Source: CAYMDJ01 sp964537525 (GTDB lineage: Archaea > Aenigmatarchaeota > Aenigmatarchaeia > QMZP01). From it: 16,259 nucleotides of DNA. Numbering within the stretch: position 1 is the first letter of the stretch; each line of letters starts with the position of its first letter. The notes below the pieces were generated by a model. It saw only the letters and a program-made list of their open reading frames with translations, searched no databases and was not told the DNA's origin. The position numbers and the translations under genes were made by a program. The stretch lies in NCBI GenBank assembly GCA_964537525.1, contig CAZIAB010000019.1:1-16259 (forward strand), given 5' to 3'. Shown piece after piece: positions 1-6,625 of the stretch.

Positions 1-1135
1 CTTCACCAGGACCCTTCTTCAGGATAATCTTCATGTAGGGGAAGTAGTCCCTGACTGCTGTCTTCCTTGAGCAGTGCGCGTATTCTCCTGTCTTTGATGC
101 GGCCGTCCTCATGGCCTCCCTCCTCGAGCGGGACCTTGCCATCATCATTATCTTCTGGGGATGCTGGTAGGGAACATAGCCCCCTGCGGAGGGTCCGGAA
201 AGGGAGATTCCTGCCATCATGTCTGACATCAGTCCCTTGAACCTCCAGTTCTGCTGGATGTGGACCCTTGCCCTGAAGATGTCAGCCCTGGAGAGGATGT
301 CATACGCCCTTGCCAATCCCTCCGCATCCCTGAACACCTGGTGCACGTTGCTCTCAATCCAGAGGAGAATCTCGTCAGGGTCCCTGTCAGATTCCCTGAT
401 GAGCTTCCTCGAGGCGGTGATGTTCCCGGAGCCGAATATCGTCGGCAGCATGCTGAAAATATTGGACTCCCTCTCCCTGAACCCAAGACTCTCCATGTCC
501 CCTGACGTGAGGGATTTCCTTCCCATCGAGACTATCTGGAGGTCGAATATAGCTGACCTCATGTCACCCTGCGACCACCTCGCAAGGCCCTTTATAGCAG
601 CGTCATCAAAACCGATACCCTCCTCCTTGCATATCTCCTTCAGCATCTTCTCTATTGAGGGCGTCATAACCTTATTGAACTTCACCAGGCTCGAAACCTT
701 CCTCAGGGGCGAGAGCTTGGTGATCCACGCATCGTTCGCAATGACTATGACAGGGAACGAGGAGCCCTTTATTATCCTTATGATTGAGGGTATCCCTCCG
801 CGGTCGCTCCTTCCTGATATGCCGTCAACCTCATCGATGAGGATCAGCTTCCCCTTATGGAACAGGGAATGCGTGCTGCTCGCGTCCGAGAGCAAGGAAT
901 CAATCCCGTCAGAGGTCCGCCTGTCAGAGGCGTTCACCCTTATCAATTGAAGGTTTCTCTGCGTCGCAATTATCTCTGCGAGAAGCGTCTTGCCAGAGCC
1001 CGGCGGCCCGTGGAGGAACAGGGCCTTTCCCTTCCTCCAGCCTGACATCCAGCCGAGTGCCTCAGACACAGCCTTCCCCTGCCCCACAATTCCTTCCGGA
1101 CTCTCGGGAGCATACTTCTCTGTCCATAATTGCAT
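1..1135 (-). CDS. rfcL: Replication factor C large subunit, C-terminal part cut off by window start
   Basis: This encodes the large subunit of the archaeal clamp loader, the AAA+ ATPase that works with the small subunits to load the PCNA sliding clamp onto primed DNA. About 378 codons are present; the C-terminal part lies outside the window. The N-terminus MQLWTEKYAP is typical of RFC-L. The Walker A motif GPPGSGKT is at residues 43-50, the Walker B motif LILIDEVDG ends with DEVD at 101-104, and a sensor-1-like stretch (VIVIANDAW) follows. ATG 1133-1135 is chosen because the family N-terminus begins there and because a TATA-like element centred near 1160 sits about 25 bases upstream, which predicts a leaderless message. 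The gene is divergent from a small AT-rich gene. The partner small subunit is not next to it on the visible side. Confidence 0.95.
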   Translation of the reverse strand, partial: MQLWTEKYAPESPEGIVGQGKAVSEALGWMSGWRKGKALFLHGPPGSGKTLLAEIIATQRNLQLIRVNASDRRTSDGIDSLLSDASSTHSLFHKGKLILIDEVDGISGRSDRGGIPSIIRIIKGSSFPVIVIANDAWITKLSPLRKVSSLVKFNKVMTPSIEKMLKEICKEEGIGFDDAAIKGLARWSQGDMRSAIFDLQIVSMGRKSLTSGDMESLGFRERESNIFSMLPTIFGSGNITASRKLIRESDRDPDEILLWIESNVHQVFRDAEGLARAYDILSRADIFRARVHIQQNWRFKGLMSDMMAGISLSGPSAGGYVPYQHPQKIMMMARSRSRREAMRTAASKTGEYAHCSRKTAVRDYFPYMKIILKKGPGE

Positions 1136-1150
1136 AGCTAGAAATTGGAA

Positions 1151-1164
1151 TTATATTATAAATT
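1151..1164. promoter_or_regulatory. Shared bidirectional TATA element between rfcL and the 1184-1474 gene
   Basis: The stretch TTATATTATAAATT is almost symmetric, so it reads as a TATA box on both strands. Its two readings are each centred about 25 bases from a start codon: 1184 on the plus strand and 1135 on the minus strand. That spacing is what leaderless archaeal transcripts show. A single short AT element probably drives both genes, which would make them compete for the same TBP site. This is inference from position and sequence. Confidence 0.6.
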
Positions 1165-1183
1165 GTTGAACCAATTACCAATT

Positions 1184-1474
1184 ATGACAAAAGCAAAAAT
1201 TGCTGGGATAGAAACCTATAGAACAAATTCACATCTGAGAATAAAGATAGATTCAGTTACGCAAAAAAGATACAACCAATTCAGACAAGAACTAATAGAC
1301 AAGTATGGTATAAAGAAGAAAGGTTTCGGTAAACATACTAAATTGGTTTCAGACGGAATTGACATAAATGTATGTAAAACAGAAAAATATCTGCACCTTG
1401 TTCTTTATGGAAGACAGAGAAAAGAGGTTTTCAAGATACTCTTGAAGTATTTCGATTTCATGGAAACTAAATGA
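1184..1474 (+). CDS. Small basic protein of unknown function, AT-rich gene
   Basis: I do not recognise this 96-residue protein. It is rich in Lys and Arg, lacks a signal peptide or membrane segment, and ends in an amphipathic stretch (EVFKILLKYFDF), so a small cytoplasmic, perhaps nucleic-acid-binding, domain is possible but unproven. The reading frame can be extended to a TTG at 1145, but that would place the TATA element inside the coding region; ATG 1184 lies about 25 bases after that element and is preferred. Its G+C content is roughly one third by eye, and it uses AAA, AGA and ATA codons, unlike its AGG- and AAG-rich neighbours. This suggests recent acquisition. The stop codon abuts the stop of the convergent thioredoxin reductase gene with no spacer, so no terminator fits between them. 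Confidence 0.7.
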   Translation: MTKAKIAGIETYRTNSHLRIKIDSVTQKRYNQFRQELIDKYGIKKKGFGKHTKLVSDGIDINVCKTEKYLHLVLYGRQRKEVFKILLKYFDFMETK

Positions 1475-2386
1475 TTACTCATTGCCCTTGATGTGGTTGT
1501 ATGCGGCCTCTGCGGCGACGGCCCCCGTCCCTGCGGCGACCACTATCTTCTTCGAGGGGGTGTCTGCACAGTCCCCGGCGGCGAAAACCCCGTCAACGTT
1601 GGTCTTCTGGTAGGCATCGGTCTCTATGAAACCCGCCTCATTGATTTTCACTCCGAGGCCCTTCGCGAGCTCCGAGGTAGGAACGGTTCCAAGGGCAACG
1701 AACACCCCGTCGGCAGGGACTTCCTTCTCCTTGCTCGTCTTCTTGTTGAACAGGAGGATTGACTTGACCATCTTGTCGCCCTTTATCTCCTTTGCCACGG
1801 TATCCCACTCTATCTTTATCTTCTTCCTGAAGAGCTTCTTCTGCCACGCCTCAGCCGCACGAAGCTCGTCCCTGCGGTGGATAATCGTGACGTCAGAGCC
1901 AATCTGGTCGAGAAGGAGAGCGTACATCGCGGCAGAGTCGCCGCCACCAAGGACAAAGGTCTTCTTCCCCTTGTACAATGGGGCATCGCAAGTCGCGCAA
2001 TATGAGACCCCCTTGCCTGCGAATACGTCCTCTCCCTTTACCAGGGACTTCCTGTGCTTCGCCCCTGTCGCGAATATAAGGGCCTTTGCCTCTGCTCCTC
2101 CCTTTTCCGTCTTCACCTCAAAAACCTTCCCTGATTTCTTGACAGAGATGACCTTCTCCTCCTTCATCTCCACACCCATCTTCTTGGCATGGGACCTGAA
2201 CGTCTCCTCGAGCTCCACACCGGGTATGCTCTCTACACCAGGCCAGTCCTCTATAAGGGTGGCTTCCTCCACCTGCGCCAAGGAGTTGGGGTCACCGAAG
2301 ACTATGGTCTTGAGGTTCCTCCTGGCTGAGAATATCCCTGCAGTCAGGCCTGCCGGACCTGAACCGATAATGGCAATGTCGTGCAT
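1475..2386 (-). CDS. trxB: Thioredoxin reductase
   Basis: A 303-residue FAD-dependent disulfide reductase of the low-molecular-weight thioredoxin reductase family, which passes electrons from NAD(P)H through FAD and a redox-active cysteine pair to thioredoxin or a glutaredoxin-like partner in the cytoplasm. The FAD-binding GSGPAG is at residues 8-13, the redox pair CATC at 130-133, the pyridine-nucleotide site GGGDSA at 147-152, HRRDELR at 170-176 (arginines there usually favour NADPH), and the second FAD motif FAAGDCAD lies near the C-terminus. The length is usual for the family. ATG 2386 directly follows the TGA of the upstream gene, with GGAGG eight bases upstream, so it is the last gene of a three-gene operon with two membrane or exported proteins. 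No thioredoxin gene is visible in the window. Confidence 0.95.
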   Translation of the reverse strand: MHDIAIIGSGPAGLTAGIFSARRNLKTIVFGDPNSLAQVEEATLIEDWPGVESIPGVELEETFRSHAKKMGVEMKEEKVISVKKSGKVFEVKTEKGGAEAKALIFATGAKHRKSLVKGEDVFAGKGVSYCATCDAPLYKGKKTFVLGGGDSAAMYALLLDQIGSDVTIIHRRDELRAAEAWQKKLFRKKIKIEWDTVAKEIKGDKMVKSILLFNKKTSKEKEVPADGVFVALGTVPTSELAKGLGVKINEAGFIETDAYQKTNVDGVFAAGDCADTPSKKIVVAAGTGAVAAEAAYNHIKGNE

Positions 2387-2989
2387 TCACGTCCCTCCAA
2401 TCTCCACGAGCGGCTTCCCACTGCTCATACCTTTATTCTCTATGATTAATCTATAAATCCCTTTGCTGAATTCGAGCCCTCCCTCGATGTCAATGCTAGG
2501 GTAATGGAGAATCATCCTTATCACGTATTCTGTCCCCAGGCCGAAGGCGAAGCTGGGGGTTATCCTGCGGAAAAAATCCCCGCTCTCTATCAGGCCCATC
2601 CTGTTTCCGATGGTTTGCCAGTCCCCTTCAGTGAACGCGAGCAGGACCCTTGAATTGGCCAGGGGCCGGACGATACCTATGGTATGGTTACCCGGACCGC
2701 TGTCCGTCCTTACGTAATCCCCTGACATCGACGTCAGTCCGGTGACGAAACCAGAGGAATACGAAGCGACGAAGAAAGGCGAGGGGACGTATGTGACGTC
2801 AGGAATCCCTGCGGAGGGAATCACCCCTTCACCCGGGATATAAACGTCATTGGTCGTCTGGTTGACCACCACGTCAACGTGGAGGCTGGACTGCGCAGAG
2901 ACCGCTGGAACCATCACCAGCAGCAGAAAGACTATCAAAACCCTCATGCGAAAGTATTCGGTTCCCTTCTTAATAACCGTTCTCACCAT
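2387..2989 (-). CDS. Exported or membrane-anchored protein of unknown function
   Basis: I do not recognise the family of this 200-residue protein. A short basic N-terminus is followed by a hydrophobic core (VLIVFLLLVMVPAVSA) ending in AxA before QS near residue 33, which looks like a cleavable Sec signal peptide. The remainder is rich in Gly, Ser, Thr and Val, has NQT and NHT glycosylation sequons, and appears mostly beta-stranded. ATG 2989 is chosen because GGTGATTTC precedes it with the same geometry seen at two other genes in the window; an in-frame ATG at 2947, at the start of the hydrophobic core, is the alternative. The start overlaps the end of the upstream gene by seven bases (ATGGTGA), so translation is probably coupled. 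It lies between another membrane-anchored protein gene and trxB. Confidence 0.75.
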   Translation of the reverse strand: MVRTVIKKGTEYFRMRVLIVFLLLVMVPAVSAQSSLHVDVVVNQTTNDVYIPGEGVIPSAGIPDVTYVPSPFFVASYSSGFVTGLTSMSGDYVRTDSGPGNHTIGIVRPLANSRVLLAFTEGDWQTIGNRMGLIESGDFFRRITPSFAFGLGTEYVIRMILHYPSIDIEGGLEFSKGIYRLIIENKGMSSGKPLVEIGGT

Positions 2990-3651
2990 GAAATCACCCT
3001 CATGCTCACGGGTCCTGAACCCTCCATCACGTCCTTGACGGTCTCCCTAACGTAAACGTTGATGTCCCTGGGAACGTCCTGCCCATAGTAGTAAGACCCC
3101 CCGCCCATCTCCCACTCCACCCTGAAGTCCCTGTTTATCCCGAGGAGCAGCGCGAAGTGGACAGGCGACATCGTTATCATGTCCACTATCCTGGATTCGG
3201 ATACCATCTCCCTCGTCTCAGCGACCATGGGTATGGTCTGGTTCGCTTCCGAGGTCTCCAGCGTGCCGTCGCACCTCATCGGGACCTCCAGGTCAGCGTA
3301 AAGGACAGAGAACTCATTATCACCAGCAACGAGGTCAGCCTCCCAGTATAGGCGGTCATCCGAGAACATGCAGCCGAGGGACTCTCCGCCTGACATCACG
3401 ATGACAGATTCTCTCGTTCCGTTGGGCCAGGAATTGTCAAGATACAGGATGCCCGTCCCTTCTGTTGAGGAATCATAGACTACAGGAAGGACCCACACCT
3501 TCTCGGTTAGGAACCCCGCTATCTTCTCGTTTATGGAATCCATGTCCCCTGCAACGCTGGAGACGTCTGCAAAAATCCCGAAATAATACACGAAAGACCA
3601 CGACACGAATGCTATGAACACCCCAATCGCAACGACCCAGTCAACGTTCAT
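2983..3651 (-). CDS. Single-pass membrane-anchored protein of unknown function
   Basis: This 222-residue protein has one hydrophobic segment at residues 4-25 (WVVAIGVFIAFVSWSFVYYFGIF) and no clear cleavage site, so it is probably an N-terminally anchored protein whose remaining 195 or so residues face outside. That part contains NGT and NQT sequons, two cysteines (in LGCMF and MRCDG) that could form a disulfide, and a Gly/Tyr patch (GGGSYYYG). The overall plan resembles pilin-like or secretion-associated archaeal proteins, but I see no diagnostic prepilin-peptidase site and do not assign it. ATG 3651 has AAGGGG five bases upstream and an AT-rich TATA-like stretch around 3679-3686. It is the first gene of the operon that continues into the exported protein and thioredoxin reductase, which may fit a role involving extracytoplasmic thiols; this is speculative. 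Confidence 0.75.
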   Translation of the reverse strand: MNVDWVVAIGVFIAFVSWSFVYYFGIFADVSSVAGDMDSINEKIAGFLTEKVWVLPVVYDSSTEGTGILYLDNSWPNGTRESVIVMSGGESLGCMFSDDRLYWEADLVAGDNEFSVLYADLEVPMRCDGTLETSEANQTIPMVAETREMVSESRIVDMITMSPVHFALLLGINRDFRVEWEMGGGSYYYGQDVPRDINVYVRETVKDVMEGSGPVSMRVISW

Positions 3652-3689
3652 AAGACCCCTTAATATTTTGACTCCATGATTAATAATAG

Positions 3690-3782
3690 AACCCCTTTAC
3701 TGTCAATTTTATCGCCAGTTAACCACAAGGCAGGTAACTATAGCGAGTAATAGTTTCTGACAAAAGGCTTCACCCAAAAGAA
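3690..3782 (+). repeat. Dispersed 93-bp repeat, copy 1
   Basis: One of three related non-coding stretches in this window, all in the same orientation. Against copy 2 (11535-11627) it aligns without gaps over 93 bases with about 70 identities by hand count. Shared landmarks are AACCCCTTTACTGT at the start, CGCCAGTTAACCACA in the middle, GGCAGGTAAC, GCGA, and CAAAAGGCTTCAC near the end. This copy can fold: TCGC pairs with GCGA and GTTA(A)CC pairs with GGTAAC around the loop ACAAGGCA. It sits between a divergent gene pair and ends four bases before the TATA-like TTTTTATTG of the PAP2 gene. Confidence 0.75.
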
Positions 3783-3785
3783 CCC

Positions 3786-3794
3786 TTTTTATTG
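3786..3794 (+). promoter_or_regulatory. TATA-like box for the PAP2 gene
   Basis: TTTTTATTG is centred about 25 bases upstream of ATG 3815, the distance expected for a leaderless archaeal transcript. No Shine-Dalgarno sequence is visible before the ATG, which agrees with leaderless initiation. Confidence 0.5.
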
Positions 3795-3814
3795 CTGGGA
3801 AACTAAACAATATC

Positions 3815-4348
3815 ATGGACGCGTGGGTGTTAATAAGCGTAATGGGGGACCCCAGGACATGGGGAGTGATAGGCTCCCTGATAGCGGCCTTCTACGTCCT
3901 CCTCAGGGTCTTCTGCCCGGACGACTGGCTCGAGGGAGACAGGCGCTGGATAAAGGTCTTCTCGCTTGTCTTCTCCTTGAGCCTCCTCACCACGCTCTTT
4001 GCAATCTATGCGATAAAGACCACGGTCGGAATCGAAAGGCCGTGCGTCCCGTGCACGAGTCCTGAGATGTCTGCCTGCAACCCCTACTGCAGCTTTGACG
4101 GCTGGGATTCCTCATTCCCCTCGGGCCATGCAGCAACGGCATTCGTAGGGCCGACGCTCCTCTACCTCATGTTCAGGAGGAGGTGGCTCCTTTCGCTTTT
4201 CGTCATCTCATTCCTCGTTGCCGTCTCCCGGGTCGCGATGGGCGTCCACACCCCAATTGACGTCGCCGTAGGAGCAATCATAGGCTTCACTATAACCAAC
4301 GTCTTCTGGAAAATAAGGGCAAAGATACCGGTCTTCGGCATAAGTTAA
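3815..4348 (+). CDS. PAP2-family membrane phosphatase
   Basis: A 177-residue integral membrane phosphatase of the PAP2 (phosphatidic acid phosphatase type 2) superfamily. Members remove phosphate from lipid phosphates such as phosphatidate, or from polyprenyl diphosphates in carrier-lipid recycling; the substrate here cannot be told. The three active-site motifs are complete: K68-x6-RP (R75 P76), PSGH at 102-105 and SR-x3-GVH-x3-D (S138, R139, H145, D149). Between motifs one and two is a short cysteine-rich insert (C77, C80, C88, C92) that probably faces the outside and could form disulfides. Hydrophobic segments around 17-32, 48-67, 107-120, 126-138 and 148-164 fit the usual multi-pass fold. 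It appears monocistronic, with its own TATA-like box. Role in recycling of the lipid carrier for glycosylation is an inference only. Confidence 0.9.
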   Translation: MDAWVLISVMGDPRTWGVIGSLIAAFYVLLRVFCPDDWLEGDRRWIKVFSLVFSLSLLTTLFAIYAIKTTVGIERPCVPCTSPEMSACNPYCSFDGWDSSFPSGHAATAFVGPTLLYLMFRRRWLLSLFVISFLVAVSRVAMGVHTPIDVAVGAIIGFTITNVFWKIRAKIPVFGIS

Positions 4349-4456
4349 CACAACCCTGGGCTGGTTTATGGCTCTATAACTTGACAGAATCACCAACTTA
4401 CCGGGACATTCATAAATCAAAACAGCATAAATCAAGCCATTACCTATGAACGATAC

Positions 4457-4467
4457 CTTTATAAACC
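4457..4467 (+). promoter_or_regulatory. TATA-like box for the 4518-6561 cassette
   Basis: CCTTTATAAACC is a good archaeal TATA-like element. Initiation about 25 bases downstream would fall near 4487, giving a leader of about 30 bases that carries GGGGTGG (4507-4513) before ATG 4518. This is one of the reasons for rejecting the upstream in-frame ATG at 4446, which lies before the box. Confidence 0.55.
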
Positions 4468-4486
4468 CTATTTGTAACTATATATT

Positions 4487-4506
4487 AGTGACAAATAATA
4501 GTCACT
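4487..4506. promoter_or_regulatory. Inverted repeat at the predicted transcription start of the cassette
   Basis: AGTGAC (4487-4492) and GTCACT (4501-4506) form a perfect 6-bp inverted repeat around an 8-base AT spacer. It lies at the predicted transcription start and directly before the ribosome binding site, where a repressor site or a small leader hairpin could act. The function is inferred from position only. Confidence 0.3.
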
Positions 4507-4517
4507 GGGGTGGGACC

Positions 4518-5300
4518 ATGAACATACTAACCGACCTGGCAATACAGGCTTTCAATAGACTTGAAGGAAGCCTGTACGAAGAAGATGTAGGGGGAATTGA
4601 GACAGCTCCACCCACAGGTTTCGAGGGTTTCAATCATGCTGCTTATCAAAGATATGTCGGACCATTCATGAGAAAAACCATGAATGAAGCAGCCGACAGG
4701 TTCGGTCTCGGGGACCTTGGCAGGTATGCAGGTTCTGTTATTGGAGAGAACGGTTATCACGGCCTGGATAAGGGAAGGGGCGAAAGGTTCCTTGAGAGGA
4801 TTGCCGGACGTCTTGGCTACAGGGTAGAATACGTTCCGGGAACAGGCATAGACGCGAAAGGGAATCTTGGTGCCACCTATTTTGGTAATAATGATTTCGA
4901 TAGGGTAATCTACGTAGCGAGGGACCTTTCAAACGATGAGAGGGGATACGTTGCGATGCACGAGGCCTTCGAGGCAATGGAGAAGGCAAGGAACCCGGGC
5001 TACAATCCCGAGTACGCCGAACAGCACAATGCCCTGGAGCTGAAGGTGCTCGATTACATGGATAAACATGGTTACAAAGATGAGCTTGATGCAGCACTGA
5101 ATATGCACATGAAAAGATTCGGCGGATACAATAAGGGGACTTTCATGGGCATAGAAGAGGAAATCCGTCACATGCACGCAAAGTTCAATGACACGGAAGG
5201 AACCTACAGGACCGGCTCCCTTGACAAAATATTTGCAGGCCCGAAGAATTACGTGACCGGCAGGGTACATGACCTTCTAAACACGAGGGGGTTGAATTAG
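4518..5300 (+). CDS. Unknown protein with an HExxE motif, possible metal-dependent enzyme
   Basis: I do not recognise the family of this 260-residue protein. Its best landmark is YVAMHEAFEAME around H148, E149 and E152, followed by AEQHNALELKV with H170 and E174. An HE pair in a helix followed about 20 residues later by H-x3-E is the kind of spacing seen in zincin-like metal sites, but the classic HExxH is not present, so a catalytic role is only a suggestion. There is no signal peptide or obvious membrane helix; the protein looks cytoplasmic. ATG 4518 is chosen because GGGGTGGGACC precedes it and the TATA-like box ends at 4467; the frame also allows an ATG at 4446, which lies upstream of the box. 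One base separates its stop from the next gene, so the two are surely cotranscribed. Codon use is slightly more AT-rich than in the housekeeping neighbours. Confidence 0.7.
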   Translation: MNILTDLAIQAFNRLEGSLYEEDVGGIETAPPTGFEGFNHAAYQRYVGPFMRKTMNEAADRFGLGDLGRYAGSVIGENGYHGLDKGRGERFLERIAGRLGYRVEYVPGTGIDAKGNLGATYFGNNDFDRVIYVARDLSNDERGYVAMHEAFEAMEKARNPGYNPEYAEQHNALELKVLDYMDKHGYKDELDAALNMHMKRFGGYNKGTFMGIEEEIRHMHAKFNDTEGTYRTGSLDKIFAGPKNYVTGRVHDLLNTRGLN

Positions 5301-5301
5301 C

Positions 5302-6561
5302 ATGAGCAACGAAAGAGTGGTCCTGAACGAGAAGGCGCTCACAATGGGGCTTTACCCGCAGAATCCAATACCCCAAAATTTCGACCCAAAACCATATAAA
5401 GAGGCAATCGCTTCAGTCGAAATGGCTGCATGGGAAGCCCTAATCGAGGCCAACAAGAAAAAGGAGGAAAAGGAAAGTAGACCCACTTTTTTTGACGCTT
5501 ACGGAAACATCACAAGTCCCGGAGAAGCGCCCAATATAATAATACCCAGGGTTGGGTACATGCCCGGCAACGAGGACGATGAAGAGGGACTTTCTTCAGG
5601 CATAAAGGAGACATGGAAATACATTAAAGAAGATATTCCAAGTCACTATAATCCGATACATAAGCCATGGGAAAACACAAAAGGTCTTGTATGGAACAGG
5701 TTTTTGGAATATGTCCTTGGGACAATCGAAGATTCTGTGAGACCTCAGAATGAAAATCTTGCAAACCTTATTAAAGGTCCCAGGATGACCAGTGAAAAGA
5801 ATGCAAGATATCGTGCAATTGACCTCTCACCCCTTCTGGGAAGGATAATCGCCGGATATTCCCCGGGAAAATCATACATCGAGCACATATGGGTATATAA
5901 CAAGGAATACAAAGGAACCACCCGGAAGGTTCCTGTCTTCTTCGATACGTTCAACAATCATGTAACCCCCACAGAAGACAAGCTGAAGGAAACTATAGAG
6001 TATGTTGACAGCAACCTCGCATCACCCTATGACAACATGGACACCAGCGTGTCGGCAGACCTTGTCAACAACCCGTTCATAACATGGTTCGCAGAAGGGT
6101 ACACGTGGCCTTTCAAGCCCTATTTCGCGGACGAGCCCACCCACATACAGAGGTGGTTAGACAAGGGTGATACGAGGGGTAGCAAGTTCTGGGTAAGGCA
6201 GTCAGACGATGCCCTGGACGATGATGGCAACCTGCTGGTTCCGGTAGCTCTTAGAGGAAAGATAGAGGCATACAGAAAGAATGTTAGTACAAGCGGAATT
6301 GCTAGTGGAATTTCAAAATACCTCTATGAAATAGATGTGCCATCATCACTTGGACTGGCTGGCGAAAACATAATCCAAAACTTCTTCCAATATCTTGTTT
6401 TCACCCTGGGTGGCGGAATAGCAATTGCCAATACGCTTAAATCATTCGGTGCAGAGGCCCCGGGAATAAGGTACGTGATGGAAGAGTATTACAAGCTCGG
6501 TGAAAGGATTCGCGGACTTGATACTCCCTTCACCTACAACATGAGAGATGAACACGGCTGA
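5302..6561 (+). CDS. Unknown 419-residue protein, second gene of the cassette
   Basis: I do not recognise this 419-residue protein. It is hydrophilic and aromatic-rich, with a Lys/Glu-rich segment near residues 51-58 (NKKKEEKES), an acidic patch at about 90-95 (NEDDEE), many Trp/Tyr/Pro residues through the middle, and one moderately hydrophobic, glycine-containing stretch near residues 355-378 (IIQNFFQYLVFTLGGGIAIA), which could be a membrane segment or a buried helix. No signal peptide, nucleotide-binding loop or cysteine motif is visible. ATG 5302 follows the previous stop by one base, with GAGGGGG about 14 bases upstream; translation is likely coupled. A long protein of no known family paired with a possible metal-dependent enzyme could be a viral or mobile-element structural pair, or a secreted effector pair, but nothing in the sequence decides this. 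Confidence 0.7.
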   Translation: MSNERVVLNEKALTMGLYPQNPIPQNFDPKPYKEAIASVEMAAWEALIEANKKKEEKESRPTFFDAYGNITSPGEAPNIIIPRVGYMPGNEDDEEGLSSGIKETWKYIKEDIPSHYNPIHKPWENTKGLVWNRFLEYVLGTIEDSVRPQNENLANLIKGPRMTSEKNARYRAIDLSPLLGRIIAGYSPGKSYIEHIWVYNKEYKGTTRKVPVFFDTFNNHVTPTEDKLKETIEYVDSNLASPYDNMDTSVSADLVNNPFITWFAEGYTWPFKPYFADEPTHIQRWLDKGDTRGSKFWVRQSDDALDDDGNLLVPVALRGKIEAYRKNVSTSGIASGISKYLYEIDVPSSLGLAGENIIQNFFQYLVFTLGGGIAIANTLKSFGAEAPGIRYVMEEYYKLGERIRGLDTPFTYNMRDEHG

Positions 6562-6582
6562 TGCTGCAACTTTTTAAAACCA

Positions 6583-6612
6583 GGGGACCGGAGCCTCCGG
6601 GTTCCGGTCTCC
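6583..6612. terminator. GC-rich hairpin between convergent genes
   Basis: GGGGACCGGA (6583-6592) pairs with TCCGGTCTCC (6603-6612) over 10 base pairs, one of them G-U, around a 10-base loop; inside it CCGGAG and CTCCGG form an alternative small palindrome. A TTTTT run at 6571-6575 precedes it and a run of 11 C (6614-6624) follows it. It lies between the ends of two convergent genes, so it may act as a terminator or RNA-stabilising end. Archaeal termination usually relies on T runs, so the hairpin's role is uncertain. Confidence 0.45.
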
Positions 6613-6625
6613 ACCCCCCCCCCCA

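Noticed and set aside
219..950. Long plus-strand open frame of 243 codons
   Set aside because: It lies antisense to rfcL, whose motifs are unmistakable; the encoded peptide is Ser/Leu-rich without recognisable domains.
4349..4445. Spacer after the PAP2 gene as a further repeat copy
   Set aside because: It has short resemblances (AACCCTGG, TTGACAGAATCACC) but not the ordered landmarks of the 93-bp family.
4446..4517. Upstream in-frame ATG for the HExxE protein
   Set aside because: It precedes the TATA-like box at 4457-4467 and lacks a ribosome binding site, whereas ATG 4518 has GGGGTGG before it.
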